Positions 54,085 to 62,773 of a stretch of 64,000 bases of DNA are shown here, in pieces; position 1 is the stretch's first letter, and every line of letters starts with the position of its first letter. Origin of the DNA: Pseudomonas sp. Au-Pse12. GTDB taxonomy: Bacteria > Pseudomonadota > Gammaproteobacteria > Pseudomonadales > Pseudomonadaceae. The stretch lies in assembly GCF_021341665.1 (NCBI RefSeq), contig NZ_JAJTTH010000002.1, forward strand, positions 620,001 through 684,000, in the 5' to 3' direction. The position numbers and the translations under genes were made by a program. The notes beneath the pieces were generated by a model. It made no database searches. It was not told the origin of the DNA and saw only the letters and a program-made list of their open reading frames with translations.

Positions 54085-56184
54085 ATGCAAACTTTTTTTA
54101 TCGCGCCCACCGATTTTGGTGTGGGTCTGACCTCCATCAGCCTCGGGCTGGTGCGTACCCTGGAACGGGCCGGCCTCAAGGTCGGTTTCTTCAAGCCCAT
54201 CGCCCAACCGCACCCGGGGGATACCGGCCCCGAGCGCTCCACCGAACTGGTGGCGCGCACCCACGGCCTGAAACCGCCGCAACCCCTGGGCCTGGCCCAT
54301 GTCGAGCGGATGCTCGGCGACGGCCAGCTGGATGAATTGCTGGAAGAAATCATCACCCTCTACCAGCAGGCGGCCATCGGCAAGGACGTGCTGATCGTCG
54401 AAGGCATGGTGCCGACCCGCAGCGCCAGCTACGCCGCCCGGGTCAACCTGCACCTGGCGAAAAGCCTGGATGCCGAGGTGATCCTGGTCTCCGCCCCGGA
54501 AAACGAAGTGCTCACCGAGCTGTCCGGCCGGGTCGAGTTGCAAGCCCAGTTGTTCGGCGGCCCGCGAGACCCGAAAGTGCTGGGGGTGATCCTCAACAAG
54601 GTGCGCACCGACGAAAGCATGGAGGCGTTTTCCGCGCGCTTGAAGGAGCATTCGCCGTTGCTGCGCAGCGGCGATTTCCGCCTGCTGGGGTGCATTCCCT
54701 TCCAGCCGGAACTCAACGCCCCGCGCACCCGCGATGTGGCCGACCTGATGGGCGCCCAGGTGCTCAACGCCGGCGACTACGAAAGCCGGCGCATGACCAA
54801 GATCATCATTTGCGCCCGCACCATGCGCAACACCGTGGAGCTGCTCAAGCCCGGCGTGTTGGTGGTGACCCCCGGCGACCGCGACGACATCATCCTCGCC
54901 GTGAGCCTGGCAGCCATCAACGGCGTGCCCCTGGCCGGCCTGCTGCTGACCAGCGACACCCTGCCCGACCCGCGAATCATGGAGCTCTGCCGTGGCGCCC
55001 TGAACGCCGGCCTGCCGGTGCTGTCGGTCAGCACCGGCTCCTACGACACCGCCAACCAGCTCAACGGCCTGAACAAGGAAATCCCCATTGATGACCGCGA
55101 GCGCGCGGAAATCATCACCGACTTCGTCGCCAGCCACCTGGACGCCAACTGGCTGCACCAACGTTGCGGCACGCCACGGGAAATGCGCCTGTCGCCGGCG
55201 GTGTTCCGCTATCAGCTGATCCAGCGTGCGCAACAGGCCAACAAACGCATCGTCCTGCCCGAAGGCAGAGAGCCGCTGACCGTGCAGGCAGCCGCCATCT
55301 GCCAGGCCCGAGGCATCGCTCGCTGCGTGCTGCTGGCCAAGCCCGAGGACGTGCACGCGGTGGCCCGGGCCCAGGGCATCGAACTGCCCGAAGGCCTGGA
55401 AATTCTCGACCCGGACCTGATTCGCGAACGCTACGTGGAGCCCATGGTGGCCCTGCGCAAGAGCAAGAGCCTGAACGCGCCCATGGCCGAACAGCAACTG
55501 GAGGACCCGGTGGTGATCGGTACGGTGATGCTGGCGCTGGATGAAGTCGATGGCCTGGTATCCGGGGTCATCCACTCCACCGCCAACACCATTCGCCCGG
55601 CCCTGCAACTGATCAAGACCGCGCCAGGCTGCACCCTGGTGTCCTCGGTGTTCTTCATGCTGTTTCCCGAGGAAGTGCTGGTCTATGGCGACTGCGTGAT
55701 GAACCCGCACCCCAGCGCCAGCGAGCTGGCGGAAATCGCCCTGCAGAGCGCCGACTCGGCAGCAGCCTTCGGCATCACCCCACGGGTGGCGATGATCAGC
55801 TACTCCAGCGGCGACTCGGCCAGCGGCGAGGAAGTCGAGAAGGTCCGCGAAGCCACGCTGCTGGCCCACGAAGCCCAGCGTTCGCTGCTGATCGATGGCC
55901 CGCTGCAATACGACGCCGCAGCCAACGAAAACGTGGCCCGGCAACTGGCGCCCAACAGCCAGGTCGCGGGCAAGGCCACGGTGTTCGTGTTCCCCGACCT
56001 GAACACCGGCAACACCACCCACAAGGCGGTGCAGCGCAGCGCCGATTGCGTGAGCCTGGGGCCGATGCTGCAAGGCCTGCGCAAGCCGGTGAACGACCTG
56101 CCCCGGGGCGCCCAGGTGGACGACATCGTCTACACCATCGCGCTGACCGCGATTCAAGCCGCCAACCGACCGATGGATGTCTAA
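54085..56184 (+). CDS. pta: Phosphate acetyltransferase (long form)
   Basis: 699 aa from ATG 54085; an ATG at 54064 would add seven residues. N-terminal P-loop-like domain (MQTFFIAPTDFGVGLTSISL), a middle DRTGG domain (about 215-320), and the C-terminal PTA domain (GREPLTVQAAAICQARGIAR, TANTIRPALQLIKTAPG). It interconverts acetyl-CoA and acetyl phosphate. No ackA is within the window. Confidence 0.95.
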   Translation: MQTFFIAPTDFGVGLTSISLGLVRTLERAGLKVGFFKPIAQPHPGDTGPERSTELVARTHGLKPPQPLGLAHVERMLGDGQLDELLEEIITLYQQAAIGKDVLIVEGMVPTRSASYAARVNLHLAKSLDAEVILVSAPENEVLTELSGRVELQAQLFGGPRDPKVLGVILNKVRTDESMEAFSARLKEHSPLLRSGDFRLLGCIPFQPELNAPRTRDVADLMGAQVLNAGDYESRRMTKIIICARTMRNTVELLKPGVLVVTPGDRDDIILAVSLAAINGVPLAGLLLTSDTLPDPRIMELCRGALNAGLPVLSVSTGSYDTANQLNGLNKEIPIDDRERAEIITDFVASHLDANWLHQRCGTPREMRLSPAVFRYQLIQRAQQANKRIVLPEGREPLTVQAAAICQARGIARCVLLAKPEDVHAVARAQGIELPEGLEILDPDLIRERYVEPMVALRKSKSLNAPMAEQQLEDPVVIGTVMLALDEVDGLVSGVIHSTANTIRPALQLIKTAPGCTLVSSVFFMLFPEEVLVYGDCVMNPHPSASELAEIALQSADSAAAFGITPRVAMISYSSGDSASGEEVEKVREATLLAHEAQRSLLIDGPLQYDAAANENVARQLAPNSQVAGKATVFVFPDLNTGNTTHKAVQRSADCVSLGPMLQGLRKPVNDLPRGAQVDDIVYTIALTAIQAANRPMDV

Positions 56185-57090
56185 ATGCTGGAATTTCTAC
56201 CTGCTGTAGCACGCGGAATCATCGCCTCGATCCTGTTGGCGCTGAACACCATCCTGCTGTGCTCGTTCCTGTTCTGCGTGGCGCTGTTCAAGGCCCTGCC
56301 GTTCGCCCTCACCCAACGTTTCAGCCACTGGCTGATGAACCACACCCACGAGGCCTGGATCAGCAACAACAAGGCCTGGATGCGCTTGGTGTGCCGTACC
56401 CGCTGGCATGTGCAGGGCCTGGAAGGCCTGGACTACCAGCATTCCTACCTGGTCACCAGCAACCACCAGAGCTGGGTCGACATCATGGTCTTGCAGTACG
56501 TGCTCAACCGGCGCATCCGCCCGCTGAAGTTCTTCCTCAAGCAGGAGCTGATCTGGGTGCCGGTGATTGGCCTGGCCTGGTGGGCCCTGGGCTTTCCATT
56601 CATGAAGCGCTACTCCAAGGCCTACTTGGAGAAGCACCCGGAAAAGAAAGGCAAGGACCAGGAAACCACGCGCAAGACCTGTGCGAAGTTTCGCAACAAC
56701 CCGGTGGGCATCTTCAACTTCGTCGAAGGCACCCGCTTTACCGAAGCCAAGCACGCCCAGCAGCAATCGCCGTTCCGCTACCTGCTCAAGCCCAAGGCCG
56801 GCGGCATCGCCTTTGTCCTGGATGCCATGGGCGAGCAACTGCAATCGATCATCGATGTGACCATCCACTACCCGGCCGGCCGCCCCGGTTTCTCGGACCT
56901 GCTGTGCGGCAGGGTCAAGGATGTGGTGGTGCGTTTCGAGGAAGTGCAGATCCCGCCGCAATTCATTGGCAAGAACTACGAGCAGGACGGCGCTTATCGC
57001 CTGGAATTCCAGGGCTGGATCAACCAGCAATGGCTGGACAAGGATGCGCTGCTGGAAAAGCTGCATCGCGAGTATCCGGCCAAACCCTGA
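56185..57090 (+). CDS. YihG-like lysophospholipid acyltransferase family protein
   Basis: 301 aa starting one base after the pta stop, so co-transcribed. N-terminal helices (AVARGIIASILLALNTILLC, FLFCVALFKALP). The acyltransferase H-x4-D motif is NHQSWVDIM, and EGTRFTEAK is the third motif. It probably acylates a glycerolipid at the inner membrane. YihG-like by length and motifs. Confidence 0.88.
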   Translation: MLEFLPAVARGIIASILLALNTILLCSFLFCVALFKALPFALTQRFSHWLMNHTHEAWISNNKAWMRLVCRTRWHVQGLEGLDYQHSYLVTSNHQSWVDIMVLQYVLNRRIRPLKFFLKQELIWVPVIGLAWWALGFPFMKRYSKAYLEKHPEKKGKDQETTRKTCAKFRNNPVGIFNFVEGTRFTEAKHAQQQSPFRYLLKPKAGGIAFVLDAMGEQLQSIIDVTIHYPAGRPGFSDLLCGRVKDVVVRFEEVQIPPQFIGKNYEQDGAYRLEFQGWINQQWLDKDALLEKLHREYPAKP

Positions 57091-57141
57091 GGGCCTCTTC
57101 GCTGGCCACAAAGATCCGCGCGAACGCCATCTGAAGCGCAC

Positions 57142-57180
57142 AAAAAAGCCCGCAGCCGATCACTCGACTGCGGGCTTTTT
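57142..57180. terminator. Bidirectional terminator between the acyltransferase and cysNC
   Basis: AGCCCGCAG...CTGCGGGCT stem with A6 on one side and T5 on the other. Confidence 0.88.
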
Positions 57181-57189
57181 GGCTACGGC

Positions 57190-59088
57190 TTAGATCGCGC
57201 CGCGGCTGCGCAACAGGTCCAGCACCTGCTTGACGCTCTCTTCCACGGACAGCGCCTGGGTGTCGATCACCAGATCGGCATTCAGCGGCACGTCATACGG
57301 GAAGGATTCGCCCGGGATGTTGTCCCCGCCCGCCGCGTACAGGCCTTGCGGATCACGCTCGGCGCACACCGCAGGCGATGCCTGGACGTAAACCGTCAGC
57401 AGACGCTCCTTGCCGATCAGGTCCTTGGCCTGCTCGCGCCCTTCGGCACTCGGGGCCACGAACGCGGCCAGGGTCAGCAGGCCGGCTTCGTTGAACTGAC
57501 GGGCCACGTGGGCCGCACGGCGCCAGTTCTCGGTCCGCCCGGCGCGGTCCTGAGGCAGGCCCTTGTTCAGGTCATGACGCAGGTTCTGGCCATCGAGCAC
57601 ATACACCGCACGGCCCATGTCGAACAGCTTGCGCTCCACCGCGTAGGCCAGAGTGCTCTTGCCCGCGCCCGACAGGCCGCTGAACAGCACGGTGGCCGGC
57701 TGCTGGCCGAAGCGCTGGGCACGCTCCTCAGTGGCGACGTGAGCCAGCTTGCCATGGTGGGTGGCGCTGCCATGGGCCACCGGCTGGGCGATGATCATGC
57801 CGGCGCCGACGGTGCCGTTGGTCAAGCGGTCGATGACGATGAAAGCGCCGGTGGTGCGGTTGCTTTCGTAGCCATCCAGGGCGATCGGTGCGTCGAGGCT
57901 GATCTTGACCTTGCCGATCTCGTTCAGTTGCAGCGCGCTGGCCGCGCCCTCTTCCAGGGTGTTCACATCAACTTTGTGATTGATGCTGGCAATCGAGCCC
58001 GGCACGTAGCTGGTAGCACGCTTGATGTCGTATTTCTTGCCCGGCAGCATCGGCTCTTCAGCCATCCAGACCAGCATGGCCTCGAAGCTGTCGGTGACCG
58101 GCGGCACGTTGTCGGCATGCACCAGCAGGTCGCCGCGGGAGATGTCGATCTCGTCTTCCATGGTCAGGGTCACGGCCTGGCCCGGGCCGGCCTGCTCCAG
58201 CTCGCCCTCGAAGGTGACGATGGACTTGACCCGGCTGCTCTTGCCCGACGGCAGCACCACGACTTCGTCACCCTTGTGCACGATGCCGCTGGCCAGGGTG
58301 CCGGCAAAACCACGGAAGTTCAGGTTCGGACGGTTGACGTACTGCACCGGGAAACGCAGGTCGGTGAAGTTGCGGTCACCGGCCACTTCCACGGTTTCGA
58401 GGATCTCCATCAGCGACTGCCCGGTGTACCAGGGCGAACGCTCGCTCTTGTTCACCACGTTGTCGCCCTTGAGCGCCGACATCGGCACGAAGTGCAGGCT
58501 GGTGGGCTGCAGCTTCAGGCCCTGGGCAAACTTCAGGTAGTCGGCCTTGATCGACTCGAACACGCCTTCATCGAAGTCCTTGAGGTCCATCTTGTTGATG
58601 GCGACGACGATGTGCTTGATGCCCAGCAGCGAGGCGATGAAGCTGTGGCGACGGGTCTGGGTCTGCACGCCGTAGCGGGCATCCACCAGGATGATCGCCA
58701 GGTCACAGGTGGAAGCACCGGTGGCCATGTTGCGGGTGTACTGCTCATGGCCGGGGGTGTCGGCGATGATGAACTTGCGCTTGGCGGTGGAGAAATAGCG
58801 GTAGGCGACATCGATGGTGATGCCCTGCTCGCGCTCGGCCTGCAGGCCATCGACCAGCAACGCCAGGTCGATGTCGTCACCGGTGGTGCCGACCTTCTTC
58901 GAATCCCGGGTGATGGCTTCCAGGTGGTCTTCGTAGATCATCTTCGAGTCGTGCAGCAGGCGCCCGATCAGGGTGCTCTTGCCGTCGTCGACGTTGCCGC
59001 AGGTGAGAAAGCGCAGCAGCTCTTTACGTTCGTGCTGGCCCAGGTACGCGAGGATGTCCTCGCTGATCAAATCAGATTGATGGCTCAT
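57190..59088 (-). CDS. cysNC: Bifunctional sulfate adenylyltransferase subunit 1/adenylylsulfate kinase
   Basis: 632 aa from ATG 59088. EF-Tu-like GTPase N-terminus with [10 protein letters not shown] (31-40) and [13 protein letters not shown]. Fused C-terminal APS kinase with [18 protein letters not shown] (about 470-490). CysN with CysD makes adenylyl sulfate; the CysC domain phosphorylates it to PAPS. The fusion is typical of Pseudomonas. It is separated from cysD by an inserted foreign-looking gene. Confidence 0.96.
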   Translation of the reverse strand: MSHQSDLISEDILAYLGQHERKELLRFLTCGNVDDGKSTLIGRLLHDSKMIYEDHLEAITRDSKKVGTTGDDIDLALLVDGLQAEREQGITIDVAYRYFSTAKRKFIIADTPGHEQYTRNMATGASTCDLAIILVDARYGVQTQTRRHSFIASLLGIKHIVVAINKMDLKDFDEGVFESIKADYLKFAQGLKLQPTSLHFVPMSALKGDNVVNKSERSPWYTGQSLMEILETVEVAGDRNFTDLRFPVQYVNRPNLNFRGFAGTLASGIVHKGDEVVVLPSGKSSRVKSIVTFEGELEQAGPGQAVTLTMEDEIDISRGDLLVHADNVPPVTDSFEAMLVWMAEEPMLPGKKYDIKRATSYVPGSIASINHKVDVNTLEEGAASALQLNEIGKVKISLDAPIALDGYESNRTTGAFIVIDRLTNGTVGAGMIIAQPVAHGSATHHGKLAHVATEERAQRFGQQPATVLFSGLSGAGKSTLAYAVERKLFDMGRAVYVLDGQNLRHDLNKGLPQDRAGRTENWRRAAHVARQFNEAGLLTLAAFVAPSAEGREQAKDLIGKERLLTVYVQASPAVCAERDPQGLYAAGGDNIPGESFPYDVPLNADLVIDTQALSVEESVKQVLDLLRSRGAI

Positions 59089-59093
59089 AGCGT

Positions 59094-59132
59094 TCAAGCT
59101 CCAAGCTGTAAGCTTCAAGCGGCAAGCTTGTC
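59094..59132. repeat. AGCTTG-rich repeat, cysNC side of the S23-family gene
   Basis: TCAAGCTCCAAGCTGTAAGC continuing CTTCAAGCGGCAAGCTTG: tandem, imperfect units of CAAGCT/AAGCTTC in the cysNC leader. Same family as 47258 and 59516. Confidence 0.75.
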
Positions 59133-59141
59133 GGCGTACAG

Positions 59142-59483
59142 CTAGTCAGAAATTTTTTTGATCAAGCCGCAGAGCATTTTGGAAAGCTCGCGAGTTTCTT
59201 TAATCCAATTTTCAGCCAGCGGCTTTGCTATGTAGGCAATCTCACTGCCGACGATGATCTGCGTGCGCAACTCCCCGTTGGAAGCTTTTGCAATCCAGAG
59301 AAACCAGCTTTTCTCCCTGGCACTACGTCGCTCCATACCTTCAGCGATATTGGAGGGCACCGAGAGTGCCGAGCGAGTGATTTGATTCTTGAAACCAAAG
59401 TCCTCGCATCGTGCCATCTCTCTATAGATATCTACCGCCAGAGCCTTGCTTCTCTGCCAAACAACCAGTTTCTCGAAGTCCAT
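59142..59483 (-). CDS. S23/four-helix-bundle protein inserted between cysD and cysNC
   Basis: 113 aa with [20 protein letters not shown] at the start and [17 protein letters not shown], hallmarks of the four-helix-bundle (23S rRNA intervening-sequence) family, TIGR02436 type. Codon use is more relaxed and GC content lower than in the flanking cys genes (AGA codons, many A/T third positions), a sign of transfer. AGCTTG-rich repeats flank it on both sides. The function of these proteins is unknown. Confidence 0.85.
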   Translation of the reverse strand: MDFEKLVVWQRSKALAVDIYREMARCEDFGFKNQITRSALSVPSNIAEGMERRSAREKSWFLWIAKASNGELRTQIIVGSEIAYIAKPLAENWIKETRELSKMLCGLIKKISD

Positions 59484-59515
59484 GACGAGTCACTCGATGC
59501 TGGCTCACAGCAACC

Positions 59516-59588
59516 CGCTGTAAGCATCAAGCTGCAAGCTACGCATCACGCTTCTAACTTGCAGCTTGCCGCTTGTAACTTGAAGCTT
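59516..59588. repeat. AGCTTG-rich repeat, cysD side of the S23-family gene
   Basis: CGCTGTAAGCATCAAGCTGC, then TTGCAGCTTGCCGCTTGTAA and TTGAAGCTTAA running into the cysD stop. Repeated AGCTTG/CAAGCT units as at 59094 and 47258. Confidence 0.75.
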
Positions 59589-60504
59589 AAAAGTATCCTT
59601 GACGTTTCTTGTCTTCCATCGAGCCGGCGCCATCGTGGTCGATGACCCGGCCCTGGCGCTCGGAAGTTCGTGTCAGGAGCATTTCCTGGATGATGTCCGT
59701 CAGGCTCTCGGCCTCGGACTCCACCGCGCCCGTCAACGGGTAGCAGCCAAGGGTACGGAAACGCACTTTCTTCTTGACGATGCGGGCTTTCTCTTCATCG
59801 GACAGATGCTCAAGGATGCGTTCGTCATCGATCATGATCAGGGTGCCGTTCTTCTCGATCACTTCACGCTCGGCGGCGAAGTACAGCGGCACGATCGGGA
59901 TGCCTTCCAGGTAGATGTACTGCCAGATATCCAGCTCGGTCCAGTTGGACAGCGGGAACACGCGGATCGACTCGCCCTTGTTGACCTTGCCGTTGTAGAC
60001 GTTCCACAGCTCGGGGCGCTGGTTCTTCGGGTCCCAGCGGTGCTTGCTGTCGCGGAACGAGTAGACGCGCTCCTTGGCGCGGGACTTCTCTTCATCGCGG
60101 CGGGCACCGCCGAACGCGGCGTCGAAACCGTGCTTGTCCAGGGCCTGCTTGAGGCCCTCGGTCTTCATGATGTCGGTGTGCTTGGCACTGCCGTGGGTGA
60201 ACGGGTTGATGCCCTGGGCCACGCCATCCGGGTTGACGTGGGTGATCAGGTCCAGGCCCAGTTCTTCGACCATGCGGTCGCGGAACTTGTACATTTCCTG
60301 GAATTTCCACTGGGTATCGACGTGCATCACCGGGAACGGCAGCTTGCCGGGGAAGAACGCCTTGCGGGCCAGATGCAACATCACGGCGGAGTCTTTACCG
60401 ATGGAGTACAGCATCACCGGGTTGTCGAACTCGGCGGCCACCTCGCGGATGATGTGGATGCTTTCCGCCTCCAGCTGTTTCAGATGCGTCAGTTTGTCGA
60501 CCAT
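59587..60504 (-). CDS. cysD: Sulfate adenylyltransferase subunit 2
   Basis: 305 aa. The PP-loop [17 protein letters not shown] and [17 protein letters not shown] are canonical. With CysN it forms ATP sulfurylase. First gene of the cys unit, transcribed toward cysNC through the S23-family gene. Confidence 0.96.
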   Translation of the reverse strand: MVDKLTHLKQLEAESIHIIREVAAEFDNPVMLYSIGKDSAVMLHLARKAFFPGKLPFPVMHVDTQWKFQEMYKFRDRMVEELGLDLITHVNPDGVAQGINPFTHGSAKHTDIMKTEGLKQALDKHGFDAAFGGARRDEEKSRAKERVYSFRDSKHRWDPKNQRPELWNVYNGKVNKGESIRVFPLSNWTELDIWQYIYLEGIPIVPLYFAAEREVIEKNGTLIMIDDERILEHLSDEEKARIVKKKVRFRTLGCYPLTGAVESEAESLTDIIQEMLLTRTSERQGRVIDHDGAGSMEDKKRQGYF

Positions 60505-60629
60505 GGCTACTCACGAAAGCTTTCTTATGGACGGCCATCGGGCCGTGTTCGAGCGGGGCATGCTAGCACAGCGACCTGCTTCTAATCAGGGAGCTAACTA
60601 GAACGAAACGGTATATGAATATGCCGCCC

Positions 60630-60662
60630 GGTTAGGCAGCTAAATCGCCTGCCCGGGCGGCC
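60630..60662. other. Large stem-loop downstream of the Nif3-family gene
   Basis: GCCGCCCGG...CCGGGCGGC with an inner AGGCAG/CTGCCT pair; a terminator-like hairpin without a T-run between the Nif3-family stop and cysD. Confidence 0.5.
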
Positions 60663-60672
60663 CATGCACGGG

Positions 60673-61431
60673 TTAGATCGGGTTGGGGCAGTCGATGAAC
60701 AGGTGCTCCAGGGCAAAGCGCCGGGCCAGATAGTCACCCAGGGCCTGGACGCCGTAACGCTCGGTGGCGTGATGACCGGCAGCGATGAAGCTGATGTCGT
60801 TTTCCCGGGCACTGTGGAAGGTCTGCTCCGAGGCCTCGCCACTCAAGTACAGGTCGACACCCGCCTGCACCGCCTGGTCGATGTAGCCCTGGCCGCCACC
60901 GGTGCACCAGCCAACCCGGCGGATCATCTCGCTGCCTTCGATCAGCAGCGGTTCACGGCCCATTGCCTCTTGCACACGACGGGCAAAATCGCGCGGGGTC
61001 ATCGGCTCGCTGAGGGAACCCACCAGGCCGACGACCTTGGGGTTCTCCGGGTCCAGCGGGCCTTCCACGGTGATCTCCAGCTGGCGGGCCAGTTGCACGT
61101 TGTTGCCGACCTCCGGGTGCAGGTCCAGCGGCAGGTGATAGGCCAACAGGCTGATGTCGTGCTTGAGCAGGGTTTTCAGCCTACGCTGCTTCATGCCAGT
61201 GATGCAGGGGTTCTCGCCTTTCCAGAAATAGCCGTGATGCACCAACACCAGGTCGGCCTTGGCCTCCACCGCGGCGTCCAGTAGCGCCTGGCTGGCGGTC
61301 ACGCCGCTGACGATACGCATCACCTGCGGGCGCCCTTCGACCTGCAGGCCATTGGGGCAGTAATCGGCGATACGTGAACTGCTCAGGTAGCGGTCCGCTT
61401 CTTCCACCAGGGTGCTCAGGGCAACGGCCAT
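60673..61431 (-). CDS. Nif3/YbgI-family metal-binding protein
   Basis: 252 aa. Di-metal ligands in VLVHHGYFW and AAGHHATERYGVQALG; also the toroidal-fold repeat LLAYHLPLDLHPEVGNNVQL. Annotated in many genomes as GTP cyclohydrolase 1 type 2, but the enzymatic role is unproven. Convergent with nothing; its 3' end is followed by the stem-loop above. Confidence 0.9.
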   Translation of the reverse strand: MAVALSTLVEEADRYLSSSRIADYCPNGLQVEGRPQVMRIVSGVTASQALLDAAVEAKADLVLVHHGYFWKGENPCITGMKQRRLKTLLKHDISLLAYHLPLDLHPEVGNNVQLARQLEITVEGPLDPENPKVVGLVGSLSEPMTPRDFARRVQEAMGREPLLIEGSEMIRRVGWCTGGGQGYIDQAVQAGVDLYLSGEASEQTFHSARENDISFIAAGHHATERYGVQALGDYLARRFALEHLFIDCPNPI

Positions 61432-61533
61432 AAAAGACTCCTAAATATCCCGTTCAGAGGCACGCGCGGCCTCGTATAATGCGCGACATTATGGGCCGTG
61501 CGCAGCCCTTCGTAACCACCCAGGACTTGCTCA

Positions 61534-62688
61534 ATGCTCAAGGCTCTGCGTTTTTTTGGCTGGCCGCTTCTGGCCGGTGTGCTTATCGCGTTGTTGATTA
61601 TTCAGCGTTACCCGCAATGGGTGGGCCTGCCCAGCCTGGACGTCAACCTGCAGCAAGCTCCGCAAACCACCAGCACTCAACAGGGGCCGGTGTCCTATGC
61701 CGACGCCGTGGTGATTGCCGCGCCCGCGGTGGTCAACCTGTACACCACCAAGGTCATCAATAAACCGGCTCACCCGCTGTTTGAAGACCCGCAGTTCCGA
61801 CGTTTCTTCGGCGACAACCTGCCCAAGCAGCAGCGCATGGAGTCGAGCCTGGGCTCGGGGGTGATCATGAGCCCCGAAGGCTACCTGCTGACCAACAACC
61901 ACGTGACTTCCGGCGCCGAGCAGATCGTGGTGGCGCTCAAGGACGGCCGCGAGACCCTGGCCCGAGTGATCGGCAGCGATCCGGAAACCGACCTGGCGGT
62001 GCTCAAGATCGACCTGAAAAACCTGCCGTCGATCACCGTCGGCCGCTCGGAAAACGTCCGCGTCGGCGACGTCGCCCTGGCCATCGGCAACCCGTTCGGG
62101 GTCGGCCAGACCGTGACCATGGGCATCATCAGCGCCACCGGGCGCAACCAGCTGGGCCTGAACAACTACGAAGACTTCATCCAGACCGATGCCGCGATCA
62201 ACCCTGGCAATTCCGGCGGCGCCCTGGTGGACGCCAACGGCAACCTGACCGGGATCAACACCGCGATCTTCTCCAAGTCCGGCGGCTCTCAGGGCATCGG
62301 TTTCGCCATCCCGATCAAGCTGGCCATGGAAGTGATGAAGTCGATCATCGAACACGGCCAAGTGATTCGCGGCTGGCTGGGGATCGAAGTGCAACCGCTG
62401 ACCCAGGAACTGGCAGAGTCCTTCGGCCTGGCCGGACGCCCCGGGATCGTGGTGGCGGGGATCTTCCGCGATGGCCCGGCACAGAAAGCCGGCATGCAAC
62501 TGGGTGACGTGATCCTCAGCATCGACGGCGAACCCGCCGGTGACGGCCGCCGCTCGATGAACCAGGTGGCGCGGATCAAGCCGACGGACAAAGTCGCGAT
62601 CCAGGTGATGCGCAACGGCAAAGAACTCAAGCTGACCGCGGAAATCGGCCTGCGACCGCCGCCCGCGCCGGTCAAAGAAGAAGAGTGA
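61534..62688 (+). CDS. algW: AlgW/DegS-type periplasmic serine protease
   Basis: 384 aa. One N-terminal anchor (FFGWPLLAGVLIALLIIQ). Trypsin-like triad H123 (TNNHVTS), D153 (ETDLAVLK), S227 (PGNSGGAL). A C-terminal PDZ domain (about 285-370). AlgW cleaves the anti-sigma factor MucA when misfolded outer-membrane proteins accumulate, releasing AlgU. Monocistronic, next to the Nif3-family gene as in other pseudomonads. Confidence 0.95.
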   Translation: MLKALRFFGWPLLAGVLIALLIIQRYPQWVGLPSLDVNLQQAPQTTSTQQGPVSYADAVVIAAPAVVNLYTTKVINKPAHPLFEDPQFRRFFGDNLPKQQRMESSLGSGVIMSPEGYLLTNNHVTSGAEQIVVALKDGRETLARVIGSDPETDLAVLKIDLKNLPSITVGRSENVRVGDVALAIGNPFGVGQTVTMGIISATGRNQLGLNNYEDFIQTDAAINPGNSGGALVDANGNLTGINTAIFSKSGGSQGIGFAIPIKLAMEVMKSIIEHGQVIRGWLGIEVQPLTQELAESFGLAGRPGIVVAGIFRDGPAQKAGMQLGDVILSIDGEPAGDGRRSMNQVARIKPTDKVAIQVMRNGKELKLTAEIGLRPPPAPVKEEE

Positions 62689-62716
62689 AGCTGGGCCCGG
62701 CCATGCCGGGCTAACA

Positions 62717-62738
62717 GCATATATTCTCATTGGTCATG
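62717..62738. promoter_or_regulatory. Possible Fur site before the last receptor
   Basis: GCATATATTCTCATTGGTCA includes ATTCTCATT, a half-match to the Fur consensus, 40-60 bases before the receptor start. Confidence 0.35.
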
Positions 62739-62773
62739 TTATATTGTTTCAATACTGCTATTGGAACAGCCCC

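Noticed and set aside
53905..56157. 750-aa minus-strand ORF opposite pta
   Set aside because: Antisense of Pta, whose three domains are all identifiable.
60673..61431. Nif3-family gene as a second GTP cyclohydrolase complementing folE
   Set aside because: The enzyme name comes from automatic annotation of this family; the visible evidence supports only a metal-binding Nif3 fold.
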